A stretch of DNA of 64,000 bases from Branchiostoma lanceolatum (GCF_035083965.1 NC_089724.1:11402910-11466909); one strand, 5' to 3'. Shown: positions 11,401 through 25,165, numbered from the stretch's first letter. Notes: generated from the letters alone by a model not told the origin. Made by a program: numbers and translations.

Positions 11401-14400
11401 GTGGAAGCAAGCTCCTGAGAAACGCTGTACCCTTTCGGCACCAGGACAAAACAAAACAAGCTGAAATTCAACATCCCAAAGGCAAACACTCTGCGATCCA
11501 ACGACTCTTCGAAACCCTATGTGAATCTTGAATCTTGATATACTCGAGCTCCCGTAATGTTTTCCCTTCGCTCACCGTAGCCTTCAGTATAGTCCATACA
11601 ACCAGTCACGACAGCGATGATAGCCAGATTACTATCATTTGGCGAAAGTACACTTTGGAAACATATCTACACCCTTATCAAACTTAAGGTAAGTAATAAC
11701 AAGGTTATTCTGATTCTTTGCTTGGTCTTTTGAGTTTGTGGTGGTGGAACCAATACGTTATAACGGGCACCATGAAAAGTCCACGTGTCATGTAGTCAAT
11801 TAAAGACGCCTAGTTGCATGCTAGGGAATGGAGGGCATGCGATGGTGCACCTCTTGACGGCCTTGTACATGTTCTACAGTAGATGAAGCTTAAGTATCAA
11901 ATAGATGAATGCAGCGTCTTAATATCCCAACGCGGGCACATAAAATACCATAAAGAGCATCATCGCATTTTCCCAATCATTGTGCACCGCGATATTGGAC
12001 AGTCTATCAGGAGGTTTAACACATGTTTTATCCTTCTTTACAAGCACATAAAGTGCGACTTCATCAAAATTGCACGACTGGTCGTGTTTGACGCTGTACG
12101 TTGTTTGTCTCAATATTCAGCAATAAAACGCTGATTTACGCAGAGAACTGATTCTCATAACTGCGTCACAAAAAGGTAATAATGGCGATGGTTTTAAGTT
12201 AATTTTACTGGAACGAATTGGACATGGGTCAATACCAAGACTTTGAATCCAGCACTGACCGTTTTTTCTGATAGATAGTATAATTACACACACCTCCTCC
12301 CAGAAACGAAGGTGGAAATGTTGAGTCAAATAAAACGTGTCCTATATTTCTATCAATATTCCTGGAGCTAAAACCCGCAAAAACCGAACGGCGCCAGTCT
12401 CCATGGTTAGAAGTGAGTAAATCAAGGCCTCATTTACATTATTCATGATGAGGAAATGGTACAATATTTTATTTGCTTAGATAAAGCTTTCATAACTTGT
12501 GTTATCCCGGTGGCGAAGATGATCAACAGATATGACTAATGCAAATAATTGCCTTATTTGCATTATCAAACTTTGAGAAGCATTCATAATGCGTCATTCG
12601 AAAAGGTTAACATCATTTAACGAAGGTATGAGATCTAGCCTTCTTGTGTACTAGCACTCATCATCAGGCGCTGAGAGCTACCATAGTTCTCGACCCTCAA
12701 ACTGAGCATGCGAAGGTGAAACACTCATCAAGTGATTAACTACTTGTTTTTCCCATCATGAACATGTTTCTAATGGCGTGTCTTGCCTTGTGTGTCCTCA
12801 TCAACCGGAAGAACGAACATACTGGCTAGGAAAGTGGTTAGTGATGAGTTTTTGCAGACGGACTACCACCACCTTGGTTCACTAATCATTTTGGCTCCAT
12901 TTCAGCAATGGTTAATTGCACCCTGCCCAAAGCAATATTCTTCAAAAAGCCTCAATTTTACTTGAGCCAAAAGGTATAATGCCGATTGAATCGATCGACG
13001 GATCTAGTTGGTGCAGAACGGCGCTGCTTTAGAGATTACGTTTTGGTAGTCAGTTTGAATAGAACTGAGAGGTGGTCAAGGAAAACATGAGGTTAATCTG
13101 ATAATCTATGAAAGGTAGGAAATAGAAACGTTACAATCCAGTGTAGACAGGGCGATCAATCAAACTGAATTGAGTTTGTGTTCCTGTGCTAACTATAGTC
13201 ACCTGCCATGCACTGCAACACTCAGAAACATCAAAAGACCTTTTCTTCATGGACAACGGAGGCTCTGTATGTCGCTAACTCCCATGACTTAATGCAGCGC
13301 AAAGAACGTCGCTACGATAACACTATCTTCGTCCACCAAGTATATGCTAGGTATTATCAACACTTAACCGTCTTATTCCATACCACGGGTCTTAAGCTTG
13401 CTTTAATGTTGATCTCAACATCTCCCCTCTCTGGGATGGTAATGTGCTTTAATGTATGTCTTTATCGAGTAACTTTGTCTATGCGCATGGATTTTATTTT
13501 ACCGTGCCTCATATCTGCAGACCAATGGTCTTCGATTCAATTTTGTGAATAACGCACCGTGAACATACCTGTATAAAACATCGATGCCGTTCAGAACTAT
13601 GACAGTTGTTTATGGCTGGCCAGAGGCATAGAAAAGTTATCGATTTGATTTGCATCAATCCATAGATGCTCTCTCTTTTTTTTGTAAGTCTATGGCGTAT
13701 TGACCGTTAACGAAAGAAAGAATGTTAAAAAATGAACGGTACCTCATTCATGATCAGTCATGTTTCCGTCTCGGGTAACTTCAAATTCGTTCTAGCCTCT
13801 TACGAGACGGCCAAAAGACAACTCTGGGATCTGAGTGTACCGGGGCCCGGTCAAATTACTTTGTATCATCTGATGAGACTTGAAATAGAACTGTATGTAA
13901 CTATGTCTCCAAATATGCTCCCAGACTTCTTTTTTTTGCGATATCAATTCTACCAATCCACCGTTCTCAAAGTTAGTAACCGTCCTAACCAGTATCTCGG
14001 TAAAACTTTTTTCTTTCTTCTGGGCTTTACTTGAGCCCCAATCAGCAGTTAGCGTTCCTTTCTATCTAGATCTTAAGATTGAGAAGAAAATAATAGAGGG
14101 GATTTAAGGAAGGTCATGGGTGCTGATACTAGAATGGTGCTCTTTAGACCGTGAAAAATTGGCGATAACAATTGGTCAATCAAGACAGGACCACCTGGTT
14201 TCGTTCATAACCCTATCATCCGACTACTTACAGCTGATGTTCCAGATATAGGCTGATGTACTGAGGTTCGGAGTTCGTAATGGGAGACATAAGAACGCTT
14301 GTCTGGCGCGTCAGAAAACGCTCAATCAACCTTAAAACGAAAGTCCAGGGATACATTCAGTGGTCACGGGTCCATGGCCAAAGCCATAAACTCTATAGTG

Positions 14401-15571
14401 CACTAGAAAAACGCTATTCAATCTAGAAAGACGTATAAATAAGTCATGTCTTAAAGCACAATTAAGGACAGTTGTGTCTAAACGTCTAAATTAAATTAGT
14501 TCCGATAAGCACTCCGATTCAAACAGGAACATAATCGGGGATTTTTTGTGTATCTCCCATTCGTAGAAAATTGCAAATGTTATCGGGAAAGGTATGCAAC
14601 ATACGTGTCGCCTGTTTGCCATGCGATGGACTGCATCGCCCTCACGGCATGAAATTATCTGCTTTGCCGCATGACCACAATAATACACGGTGTTTTACCG
14701 CTCTACTGACTTTCAATTAGTTCGGGGTGCGGAATTTTACAGGTGTAGAACTTCATACAATGTAGGTATAACATTTAACATCAGTCATTTTCTGAGAGGA
14801 TGGCGCGTTCTGATCTGGCAGCTTTAGTGAAGTCAAGGTTTTGTTGGCATATTATGGGTCGTACGGACGGAAGACATCAAAGGAAACAGCGGGTGGTTAT
14901 AAAAGATCACGTACATACTGTACTGTGCAATATCTGGTCTACACCCCTGATGTTTTAATGTGAATTAAACGGATGTAAGTTTCCGTCAGTGTCAAACTGT
15001 TATGGAATCATAACAGGGCGAGAAGCCAGGCGATCTGAATTTCAATTATCAAAGATTAATGCCTGAGTCTAGCAAACTTCAAATGGAATATCGATTGCTG
15101 AACACTGCAGTAATCCAGGAATACAAAATGTAATAAAATAATTTGCGGGAAGACTGTATTCAATTAGCCACACGTCTGCACATTCCATATGTACATAACA
15201 CTTCCTATATCAAATCAAGTAAGCTTAAGGTTTCTATCCGTATGACATGACATACAGATATCCCATATGGACTATCAGATTGAAATACACCGTATTGATG
15301 GTTTGACAAATGTCGGATGAGTCCATATTTTTACATTTTCCAACACTAACATGTTATAGTTACGCCTCGCTTTTATAAATCCGTTGATATGACATACATC
15401 GATCTAATAAAAACAGTCCCAAAACCTTTTCCTAGAAAATGGCAGCGAGGTAGAATATACCGCACTTGTTAATCAACTTTCGGTCTACAGCATTTCTGTA
15501 GAGATTTAAGTAAATCAATACCATGGAGCAAGACTTATACCAATGGACAGAAACATGTATACAGAACGTAC
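8477..15571. other. Large intronic region of calcitonin-type gene A
   Basis: About 7 kb between the propeptide exon and the presumed non-coding first exon on the minus strand. It should hold the signal-peptide exon, but no minus-strand Met-plus-hydrophobic stretch with a phase-2 donor was convincing. No repeat or other gene was recognised. Several short open frames occur on both strands and look like chance. Confidence 0.4.
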
Positions 15572-15662
15572 CTCCTGTTCTGTCGGGTCGTCTGGTTCGC
15601 TGTAGTCGGAGGTTGTGTCCTCTGGGTCCGGCTGGCTGCAGGAAGGTGTCACGGCGCTGACT
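15572..15662 (-). other. Probable non-coding first exon of calcitonin-type gene A
   Basis: GC-richer block ending in GAACAGGAG followed by the strong donor GTACGT. It begins about 30 bases downstream of a TATA-like motif on the minus strand. No frame gives a Met plus signal peptide in the required phase, so a 5' UTR exon is the simplest reading. Gene B has the same arrangement (TATA, short exon, GTACGT donor). Confidence 0.5.
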
Positions 15663-15688
15663 GATCAATACACGGACAACTTTTCCTA

Positions 15689-15694
15689 CTTATA
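15689..15694 (-). promoter_or_regulatory. TATA-like box of calcitonin-type gene A
   Basis: TATAAG on the minus strand, about 30 bases before the predicted start of the first exon. A CACGTG E-box lies just upstream, within GACCACGTGACC at about 15706-15717. Confidence 0.45.
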
Positions 15695-15719
15695 TTGTGT
15701 GCGTGACCACGTGACCCCG

Positions 15720-18700
15720 GCTCATAACCTACGTGCTTGCGCAAGAAGAAAAATTAATGCACCCACAAAGAGCGGAAATGTCCCTCGATTAAGGAGGATA
15801 TATGCATTTACGTTGCAAGCTTAATCCTGGAAAAATCCACAAAGCTTCTGAGAAGGCCTGCTGATTTGTTTGGGAATGACAAAGGTTGTTGCCATTAAGG
15901 TCTTCATCAATCTCACTGGGAGACCTGGTAGCTACTGTCCGTCTGTTTTAATTTCTCACCCGGCAAATTAAATCAGCAGGCTGTAATTTCCCAAAGCGAT
16001 CATTACGCTTCCCTGGGCGGTGCGCCGCTCGCGCTCAGAGAGAAGGCGGAGAGTGGGAGGAGGCAGACAGCAGCCTTCATTATCCCGTCTGATTGACATA
16101 AATCTTCATTTCCGCTCTTTCACGGTTATACTGAAGGGCGACAGGGTTCTTCATGTCGTTAAATACACACATTTGAAGCAATTTTCCATTCATAGTTGGC
16201 ATCATATTTTGCTGAGTAAACGCCATTTACTGTTATTATCATTTCCAGGTATAGCACACGCTGTCGCTACAGTGGGATGGGGCGAGTCTGGCAAGAGATA
16301 ATTGCTACATTGGAGTTGTTGAGTCAGACAATGGACAAGTGCACAATGTAGTCTTTATGTCTACACCTGTTGAGAGAGGAATAGTAGCGGACCAGTGGAC
16401 CATGAGCTACCGTGGTGGACTCACGGCATGCAGCTAAATGGACAACACGGACGCTCATACCAATGTCTCTCTAAAACTTTTGACAAAATATTCTGCACTC
16501 TCATGTATGGCTCAGTAGAATATAGAAAAACATTTGGGTAATTGCATTGCCTTATAAAGCAATAGATGGAAATGCTTGAATGGGGAGATTGCCGCGCATC
16601 AATAGATTCACGAGAATGCAGCGTATTCACAGATTCAAATTGTCATCGAAATCAGACTGTGTTTGAATGTGAAAGTGTCTTTGAAAATGTTTCTTGTGAA
16701 TTTAAAATATTTTCTTGGATTTTTTAAAATGATTTTCAGCTGCTACCGTGACGATTCCTGCACAGGCTTGAATGTTGCTTGAATGACGGACCATGGCTGG
16801 GTTGGGACTTCCATGGTATGTTTTATGTTGCTATAATCACATAGTCCTGCGTGTTCGGATTACCTCAACTTGGCTCTGACGTATGGCGTGGTAATGAGAT
16901 TGTCAAATCCGGCTGAGTAATTGCTTGAAAACAAGGGAAGGGAAATCACTTATGACTTTGAATATTCCTGGATGGATAAAGAGTCTTGGAAATCATTGCC
17001 GTTCCAGGCAGATATGTTGTGTCAGACGATGGTACATGGTTCAGAGCTACCAATGCCCCGTGTACTGCAGCTTGCATGTCTATGTGTGTGTTACAGCGCA
17101 AGGCACCATTTATGTCGAGCAAGTCGGTTCAACCGGTCACAAGTCACCATTGCCGGGAGTTTTGACCTGTATGATCAGACTGGTGCAACTGCTAAAGCAA
17201 TCGGTCTGTCGTAAGGTGTTGGTGTCTATTAGCTTTCTCATATTCTTGTGAGGTGCTGAAGTATTAAGAAATTAAATCATAATGTATTATTGCTTTAACT
17301 GTATCTCAAGCTTTCACAGATAACTAAATTATGACATTAAATACAACAGGGTTACCATCGGGAATGTACGGATTCAACGTAAAAAAATATGAATATGTGA
17401 ACGTGAATAAAGTAGACCTGTACATGAGTTTTGTCTTTTTGTAGTATCAAACCTTATATCTAGCCTTAATCTTATGACAAAACATTATTATGTTCGCATA
17501 TAGTAGCTGCCATATCATTTCACCGTTCAAAGTGCCTGATTCCGTCTCTGATCGGTATGATAGGAGCACCATTAAACATAGAACATATATGCCTTAACTT
17601 ATTGATATGCATGATAATATACATGATGTGTAATACATCTGTGTGCTTTGTTAAACGTCTTCATTATTTTTAGTCAAGTGACTACAATACAGATGGCATG
17701 TTTTCCATAATTCATTCATGACTTTTTCAATACTTCTCCGGAGTTGGTACACGCATTAAAGAAGTATTTTATTATCTTTATCCCATCAACATTTTTATCC
17801 AACAAAATGCCAGCATATTAATTGCCAATAAGCACAGTGTAATCACACGTCAATCATACATACATTTAGCAATAAAAACGTGTATTTTCATATATCTATT
17901 TCTTGCATTCATTAAGCCATTGCGATTTCCCACTTATTTGAACATCAGAGTTTGCATGTCATCAGTTTTTCCAAAACACCTGTCATTTTGGATTACCATT
18001 ACGGATGGTTAGGGCGTTAAGCCAATTGGGAGGTCATATTAGCCGGAGCAAAGAGTCATTTGTTTGCTCTTTGATCGACTAATCGAAGAGTGAGCACGCA
18101 GCTAGCTATTCAGCGTGGAATGATGCGCACCGCGCGTGACCATTTGAGATGAAACGTTTTATAGACGTTCCAGTCTGGGCATCAGTTACGCTCCAAGAAT
18201 CTGCGGACCAATCAGACTTTGGCACTGGCACTGGCCGCTGCTGTCTTTGCAGGAAGTACAACAAAACTGAATTTACTTACAAAATCAAGGTACTTTTGAC
18301 ATCTTTGTAGGTCTCTTATGTCAAGTACATGATATGGAATACTGTAGACCAACATGTGTGCTGTCGTTAGACTAAGGAGACGTATTTAATGAGAAAGAAA
18401 CATAAAGGCTCTCTCTTTTCTCACTGGACTACGTTTCATGGCGAAATCAATACCAATGTGATTGACCCCAACCACCATGTAATTTACAAGACAATGATAA
18501 ACTTAAAGGGTCAAAGACCGAGTCTCTAAGGAATATCTTATTCGAAGGCTCTTCAATAGTCACAGATTAGATTTCCATTACATTAATTTTCGGCTGGTAT
18601 TGTTTATACATCTATTGATTTTAGTGAAACGATCACTTAATCACAAACTCAGGCGCTTGTGTGGTTTACTTGTTCTCCTGTAGGGTTGTCGATCATTGGC

Positions 18701-19495
18701 GTCACTTTAGGTAGTCTTTGAAAAAGGCTTTTAAGTCCCTCGAAGACACCAGATCAGAGTCCAAAAGACGTCATTAGTAATAATTGATACTGTACTCTAC
18801 TAATGCTATGTAGTGGGTAGTTATTCAGTATACTCATATCAATGATCTCCGAGCGCCGGTCAATAGGGCTGTGTGAGTGGCTAGATGCAAATATCACAAC
18901 TACTTTTTATAACTCTGTCGATCGATTGAACTAATTGAAAGTAATCGCACGCCTTTAGAAATGACTGTTAAGAGTTCTACTAAAACAAAACAATAAAAAA
19001 AGTTATACTCAAAACACCACGGATAGAAGACCGAGTCATTCCTCATCACACAACACGGCTTTGGTGATGATTAGGACTTCTAATGGAATAGAGATCAGTT
19101 GGTCCTGAACAAGAGAGTCCCTAATTTAGCCTGACCTATTTCCGAAAATGACAATCCATCTTCTCACCAGCTAAAAACAACTGCAATGCCTTAATAGCTT
19201 TGGAGTTATCCCTGTTCGTTTAGAATTGTTGATTGCCAAATTATTTGATCTCCCTTTCAGAATGTTTAATAGCTGGATGCATTTGGATGATGCCCGCAGT
19301 TTTGTCTATATGCCTTATTACCTGTCTCTTGCAACGTTGCGATTTTAGTAGCATGCGAGCAGTCAGGAACTGAGGATTGTTGGGATTATTTACCAATAAA
19401 AAGCGTCCTCGAAACAATCCATGCTGACGTCAGTACTTCACATGATATCCCACTTAGCATACATCCATAAGCTATTGCGTTTTGATAATACGGTC
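15720..19495. other. Intergenic DNA, no gene seen
   Basis: No supported coding exon on either strand. A 12-bp inverted repeat (GCCTGCTGATTT and its complement, about 15857 and 15972) is present but short. Confidence 0.4.
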
Positions 19496-19670
19496 GTTTG
19501 CACCCTTTTTTTTAAATTTTTTTTTATTGCAACAAATACATACATGACATGATGACGACAGACTCAAGCTTACAGCTTATTTTCATGTCGTCATCGACAG
19601 GATACATTACAGAAGAAGAAAACAAATATTACAAATACTGAAAATGAAAACAACAGATGTTTGCACCCTT
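19496..19670 (-). mobile_element. Short 5'-truncated retroposon with target-site duplication
   Basis: About 150 bases that read, on the minus strand, as a 3' tail ending in GTTGCAATAAAAAAAA and an A-rich run. It is flanked by direct repeats GTTTGCACCC at 19496-19505 and 19659-19668. Tail plus duplication are the marks of target-primed reverse transcription. The parent LINE family is not identified. Confidence 0.7.
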
Positions 19671-20255
19671 AGGTACCCACTCTTCGTTCTGACTTGAGTA
19701 TCCCTTTGTATGGACATTTTAGACAAAGTTTGCCACGAAAATGACAAAACTACTCTCATGGCCAGCTCTCTAGAAGTTAGTACTACCCAAGGACTGCAGA
19801 TAGCATTGCGGTAAGGACGTTCCTAATAAAACGAAGACGAAGACGCCTATCTCATTAATCGTGAGGTGGGAATAAATGACCTAATCGCGTCAGTAGTTAT
19901 AGCCGTCACTTTAGACCCGTCGGCTCCTAAGGGTAATTGACCGAAATGGCCCCTGCGGTGTGTACGTGACAAACAAGTGTGGAAATACGTGCTTCCCTGT
20001 GCATAGACTTGATCTATCAGCTATCCTAGCGCCAACTCGGCACAGGCAGAATTGGCATCGCTACACAGAAAACATGTAGGAATATAAGATTGGTAAAAAC
20101 AAGTGGTCCCACGCGTACATGTATGTAGAGGAACTCGTTTGAGACTCAGAAGATGCTTGCGTTATATCTGATGGACAAAAAGGATTGTACATCGGAAAAA
20201 CAGCAATCATTAGAACCATTTGCATGTGCATGCATATTTGCTGCTACGGGTAGTA

Positions 20256-20940
20256 TTAGTAATCAACTCTCGACACAGAACGAACAGATAGCAGATACAT
20301 GTACATGTAACTAAGAATCGACAAAATGTCAACTTTATAAAACAGTACGATCTTATTTCTTAAACCATTCTGTATCCAGAGCCCCACTGCAAAGCAGTGG
20401 TCACACCACTGGTTTGGGCCACCCTGGTTATGCATACTAGAAACAATCATTTTTGAGAAATATTCCTGTTTAAGTAATGCAGAAACTATCACCATAACTT
20501 TGTCTGTTGTAAAGTTATATGATATTTCCATATATATGTAAGCTATGATTACTACTTCTGACTTAAGAAAGAAGGGAACTTTTAGACCAAAACTCTGTTC
20601 TGGTGGTAAGGTGAGATCAGCTGGTGATGAAGCGGAACTGATGAAACCCTCTGCACGATGTGGTGTGCTCGTGTGTGCAGGTGGAGGCTGCCGTACAGGG
20701 AAAACTTTGAAATTGAACTGAAATGGCTTCTTTTCTTTTAACGAGGTTGTTCGCCGAAAATCATTTGGAGTAAATGAGAGGGATGTGTTTGGAGCAGCGT
20801 TATACATAGTAAATGGTTAGCAAAGGTTTGGGAATACTCTTCTTTCCATTTGGTTACATCAGGAGATAGCGTCTCAGTTTGCCAGTGGTAGTGGAGAATA
20901 GCATCTCTTTCCAGAGACACTTAGGCTGTGTTGTGAAGAA
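20256..20940 (-). other. Coding-like region of unknown identity
   Basis: Two overlapping minus-strand open frames occur here. One, at 20738-20920, reads with protein-like composition (includes LSPDVTKWKEEY). The other, at 20256-20807, includes a Pro/Ser/Thr-rich stretch (VRQPPPAHTSTPHRAEG) and runs 183 codons. I do not recognise either. They may be an exon, part of a decayed element or chance. No donor or acceptor makes a clear gene model. Confidence 0.2.
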
Positions 20941-21025
20941 AAGTAGACATTTCTATATATCAGAACACGTTCGGTGTAATGATGCAATTTCTTCCTGCCA
21001 TGGTTTGGGAATAAGATATCTTGTG

Positions 21026-21042
21026 CCCCCCCCCCCCCCCCC
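21026..21042. repeat. Poly-C run
   Basis: Seventeen consecutive cytosines. Length may be unreliable in the assembly. Confidence 0.9.
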
Positions 21043-21140
21043 GTCCCCTACTACTTCTGTTTGATCATCATGGTCTAGATGAATACGATGAACGTGACAT
21101 CATTTCATGGAATCACGCACATTTAAACACACATGCACAT

Positions 21141-21144
<4 letters not shown>

Positions 21145-21201
<57 letters not shown>

Positions 21202-21213
21202 AACAAACAAAAC
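21145..21213. repeat. (AC)n microsatellite followed by (CAAA)n
   Basis: Roughly 26 AC units from 21145 to 21197, followed by several CAAA units to about 21213. Confidence 0.95.
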
Positions 21214-22466
21214 TATAAAAACAAACCTACACACAATCATATCAAGAATTTAAAAAACAACATATTGATATCTTTTCCTTTCGAATGAAAGCTCATCTGT
21301 GTTGGTAGAATACATAATTGTGCGATTTGAGCTTAACTGAAGGTCGGCGAGATCGACCAAAAATTCATGGTGAGTTTCTTTCTTTGTGTTGGATCAAAGC
21401 TCAAATCGCACAAGTATCTTTTTCTCATGGTCAAAACATTTTCAGTAATATGTCACAGCACGATTGCTACACGTTGAGTGATTCGTTACTAAAAGTTTTA
21501 TCTTCAATGTGCTATTCAATAAAAACACACGTGTATCATATCATTCTTGCAATTTTACACACTTTTGTCTACTTTTGATCGTTCATGTCGCCCGCTTGTC
21601 CTCCAATCATTTATGGCAGACCGTATTTGGGACATATAAAGGGCTAATGTTGCAATCAAATGACTCACTACAAGGTTGGCGGATAAGTGGCCATGTCCGA
21701 GAGGTAGCCTTAATTTGATGTCAGGATACATCACTAAGCTCACCTGTCTTCGTCCCAAGGCTCATGGGAAGTGTAGCGAAGGTTCGTGTCGTTACGGAAG
21801 TTTCCAGTGTTGGAAACTAAATTGCACGACGCCCAATATTCAAATTGAAATACAACATGGTGAATGATCCACATCAATGGGAACTTTTAACCCCATGCCA
21901 ATCATTTTTAACGTCGAAGAGGCTTATATCAAAGTTCATGCAGTGATATCTTTAGTGTCAGCCATTGAGAAGGAATTTGTATGCCCCCTCAGACATTCCG
22001 TCCAAGGCTTCCAAGGTCCAATGCCCCGCGGAAGGCCACAGAGCCATGGCTGGCCTCTTACGTAGGGGGAGGGGGTGTTCAATAATGATTCAAGCATCAG
22101 CAGTAACTTTTACTGGTAAGAAAAGACAAACGCCTTTGGTAGAACACATTGCATTTCTTAATACTGTGCCTGACAACGTCGTGATAAAAGATAGGACGCC
22201 ATCGTATAATTAGTTTTTCTGGTGCAATTGTCACGAAACAAATAAAAAGATTATACCGTTAGTTCTGAATATGTTTGTCGTAGATTTGTCATTTGATGTA
22301 AGAATTATTCAAAAGAGGTTAAAAGACCTCCAGCGGTCCGATAACTGACTCTTATCAAAGTGAAAGGAACGCAAAGTATCCAGTCTGCGTATCTCAGTAC
22401 CCCATGCGCGGTGAAATGATTCAAACTAGACGCGTGCCTCTTTAATTTAGACACACCATACTGAAC

Positions 22467-25165
22467 ATGGACGAGAGTTACTACGATTACAGTTGGTACG
22501 AGCAACTGTTCTTGTTAGAAGATGATCACGAAAGCCATCTTCAGAACCTCTCTATTCCCGCGGTGCCTTTGTCTAACGTTTCTAACAACTCCACTACATT
22601 TGAGGACAGAGACGTTCCTGTCACGGCGAAAGTGATGGTCGGCATCATCTATGTTCTGACGGGAGTCCTGTGTGGGTTCGTGAATCTGGTGCTAGTTTTC
22701 TCTGTGGCGTACTACAAGAAGATGCAGTCGGTGACCAACATTCTGATCGCGAACCTGGCCCTGTCTGACTTTGGTTTAGCTGTCATAAGTTTGCCATTTT
22801 CTCTGGATTATTATATTGTCCACACGCGGCTGTGGCGTCACGGGAAAGCTGCCTGTGCCGCCGTCAACTTCATGCAGATGGCGTCACTCTACGTGTCCAC
22901 ATATTCTCTTGTCGTCATCACCATAGACAGGTAACATTTCAAGTTATTATGTGTTCGGCACATTTGATTCTTTCTGATTCTATGGAAACTCTTCTGCAAA
23001 TCAACTCGTTGATTATACACGTATAATTGCACATTTATAGGAGTTTTTTTTTTGAATATTACGAAAAATCCTATTATCTAAGATGGCTTGAAGATTTGAC
23101 ACAGAATTACACAGGAATGAAAAAAAAAAACCCTGATATCATATGCATCGATTCCCTTACAGACAGTAGATGATAGTGGCCTTGAAAACCGCAATCGCAT
23201 GGTGCAAATGCCAAGATGTAGTTTGTGGGACATAGACATGTACATGTATGTGATACGACGAAGAGAGTGATGTGCTGTCCTTGTGACGATGCTTGTTTTG
23301 GCCTTGGAGATACGAACTTGGCCTTTTCTTGCATTAAGAGCACTGCTAGATTTCCACACGTACACGCGGATTCTATTTACAGTTGAACTAACATCTCCGA
23401 ATGCTGAAGTCGGAGAAATGTTGAATAATGTAAAGTTTCTCAGTCCATAGTAAATTCGCATCCTCTCTTTGAAGGAAATATATTAGTACTTGGACTAAAA
23501 TAATACTAGTGATCCTCCAATGACTCAGATACCTTGTGATCATACACCCCCGCCTTCCGCGAATGAGACGGAAGGGCTTCTGCGCAGTAGCGGGTCTGAC
23601 GTGGATGACGTCAGTGCTCTTGGCTGTTCCCGCGGCGCTGTACTCTCGCGTGATCCCGTACTCGTCACGTGATGGCTCTTACTGCGGGCAGCTGTGGCCA
23701 GTCGGACAGCGTGCGTCGTGAGTAGTAGGAGTAAAAAGTTTGCCTTGCAGGTGGTTCTGGAGAAAGAGAGGCACACATATTTTGAATTCCTGGCGATGAT
23801 TTTGATATAGAATTCAAATAAATTGTTTGACTTCCTGTCCGAGCCATACCTACAGACTTGTTTCATTGACCTTTGGTCTTTGCTTTCCTAGAAGTTTGTA
23901 ACGTTACAGACAGTTGTAGTTTTATCACAAAATTATTCATAGTAAGGCAATTTAGCCTGACCTATTACCTGTAACCATTGTTTGCTTCAAACATTGCAAT
24001 ATACGTCTGGTCGTCTTTGTGTAGTTAGGATCACCTTCTTTGACTCCAAGTGCTCATGTGTCTAAAATTACGTTACCATGTTTGCAGGTACCGGGCTTAC
24101 TACATTGCCGTGTTCGTTGCTGAGTTCGCTCTGCCGGTAGTTGTGATGTGGTACTGCTACCTAAGGATTCTCGTGAGGGTTTGTAACCGCAGAGTTCCGG
24201 GACAACATACCGCGACACAGGTAAGCGGACATGTACTCCTCACGGTACTTTGGTCACGTATTCATTGCAGTAAAGCAAATCAATGGAGATACTGAAAAGA
24301 GCATAAGGTTATCTCTGCAATGTTGGTATTTGAATAAAGAATTGAATTGAATAAGGATGGTCCTTGCGATAGTTTTATGAGTTGCTGTCCATAGCCGTTC
24401 AAAGCTTGAGAATAAGTGCCAGAGACAGACAGACTGGGAGAGACAGAGGCGGGTGGAATATGCCACGAGACAGCTTCTCGGTGAAACTGTACTTGGTGCC
24501 GGAAATTTTCTTGAATTAAAAAGATGATAATAAGACTTCACCCTCAATCTGTAAAAGTTCCTTGGTGCACTTTGTGAAATGTCGAGACTCTCTGCAATCA
24601 GGATGAGGGAACTGTCAGAAGACAGGGCAAGACAAGACATGTACTTTGTAAGGTTAAGACGATGTTGCGTGTGTCTTGCTTGGGGTACAGAATCAAATTT
24701 TGACACATTCAGGTGATTTCTGTCATGATATTCACGTTTCTACATGTCTCCTTATTGTCCATTTGTTCACAGACTGACCAGTTAGCCAGGTCCAGGTTGA
24801 GGACAGTGCGCATGCTCATCTTGTTGACCACGACCCACATGCTGTGCTGGGCTCCGTATCACGTGGTGTCACTCATCCGGGACTTTTATCCTGACCTTCT
24901 CAACAGCTTTCTGTTGAACAACACAACCATGTACATTGCCGAAGGGCTGGCAATGGGCAACAGTATGATGAACACAATTCTATACATTGTGATCAACCCC
25001 AACATCAGGTCTTATCTTAAAGCGGCACCGCGCGACTTCTACCGGTATTGCACCAACAGAAAGGTGAAAGGTAGATCAGTTCGTCGTCCGTTCCGATTGT
25101 CCTCACTGAGCTTGGGCAGCTACAAAGGAAGCAGCAAACGGCAAGCGTCTGTGGAAAGGGCCTAG
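22467..25165 (+). CDS. PROKR: Prokineticin-receptor-like class A GPCR
   Basis: Four coding exons: 22467-22930, 23529-23717, 24088-24220 and 24773-25165. All introns are GT-AG, with phases 2, 2, 0, giving a 392-residue product, close to vertebrate prokineticin receptors. The N-terminus is Tyr/Asp-rich with N-glycosylation sequons near residues 27, 37 and 40. TM1 holds the conserved Asn (GFVNLVLVF) and TM2 holds NLALSD. The extracellular Cys before TM3 is residue 130. The first intron cuts the Arg codon of DRY. The second extracellular loop contains YCGQLWPVGQ, matching FCGQIWPVDQ of prokineticin receptors; TM6 has LCWAPYH, followed by IRDFYP and MGNSMMNTILY, matching VRDFFP and MSNSMINT. TM7 has NPNI in place of NPxxY. 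Vertebrate family members couple prokineticins to Gq-type signalling at the plasma membrane. The gene looks intact. Orthology versus a lancelet-specific paralogue needs a tree. Confidence 0.88.

Noticed and set aside
12757-12830. Plus-strand signal-peptide-like stretch (MNMFLMACLALCVLI)
   Set aside because: It stops within about 22 codons, has no donor site and is on the wrong strand for gene A.
15572-15662. Acidic open frame in the gene A first exon as propeptide coding sequence
   Set aside because: It ends in phase 0 while the next known exon needs phase 2, and it lacks a Met with signal peptide. Treated as 5' UTR.
24254-24706. 150-codon minus-strand frame in a GPCR intron
   Set aside because: No domain or splice sites, low-complexity composition; taken as chance.
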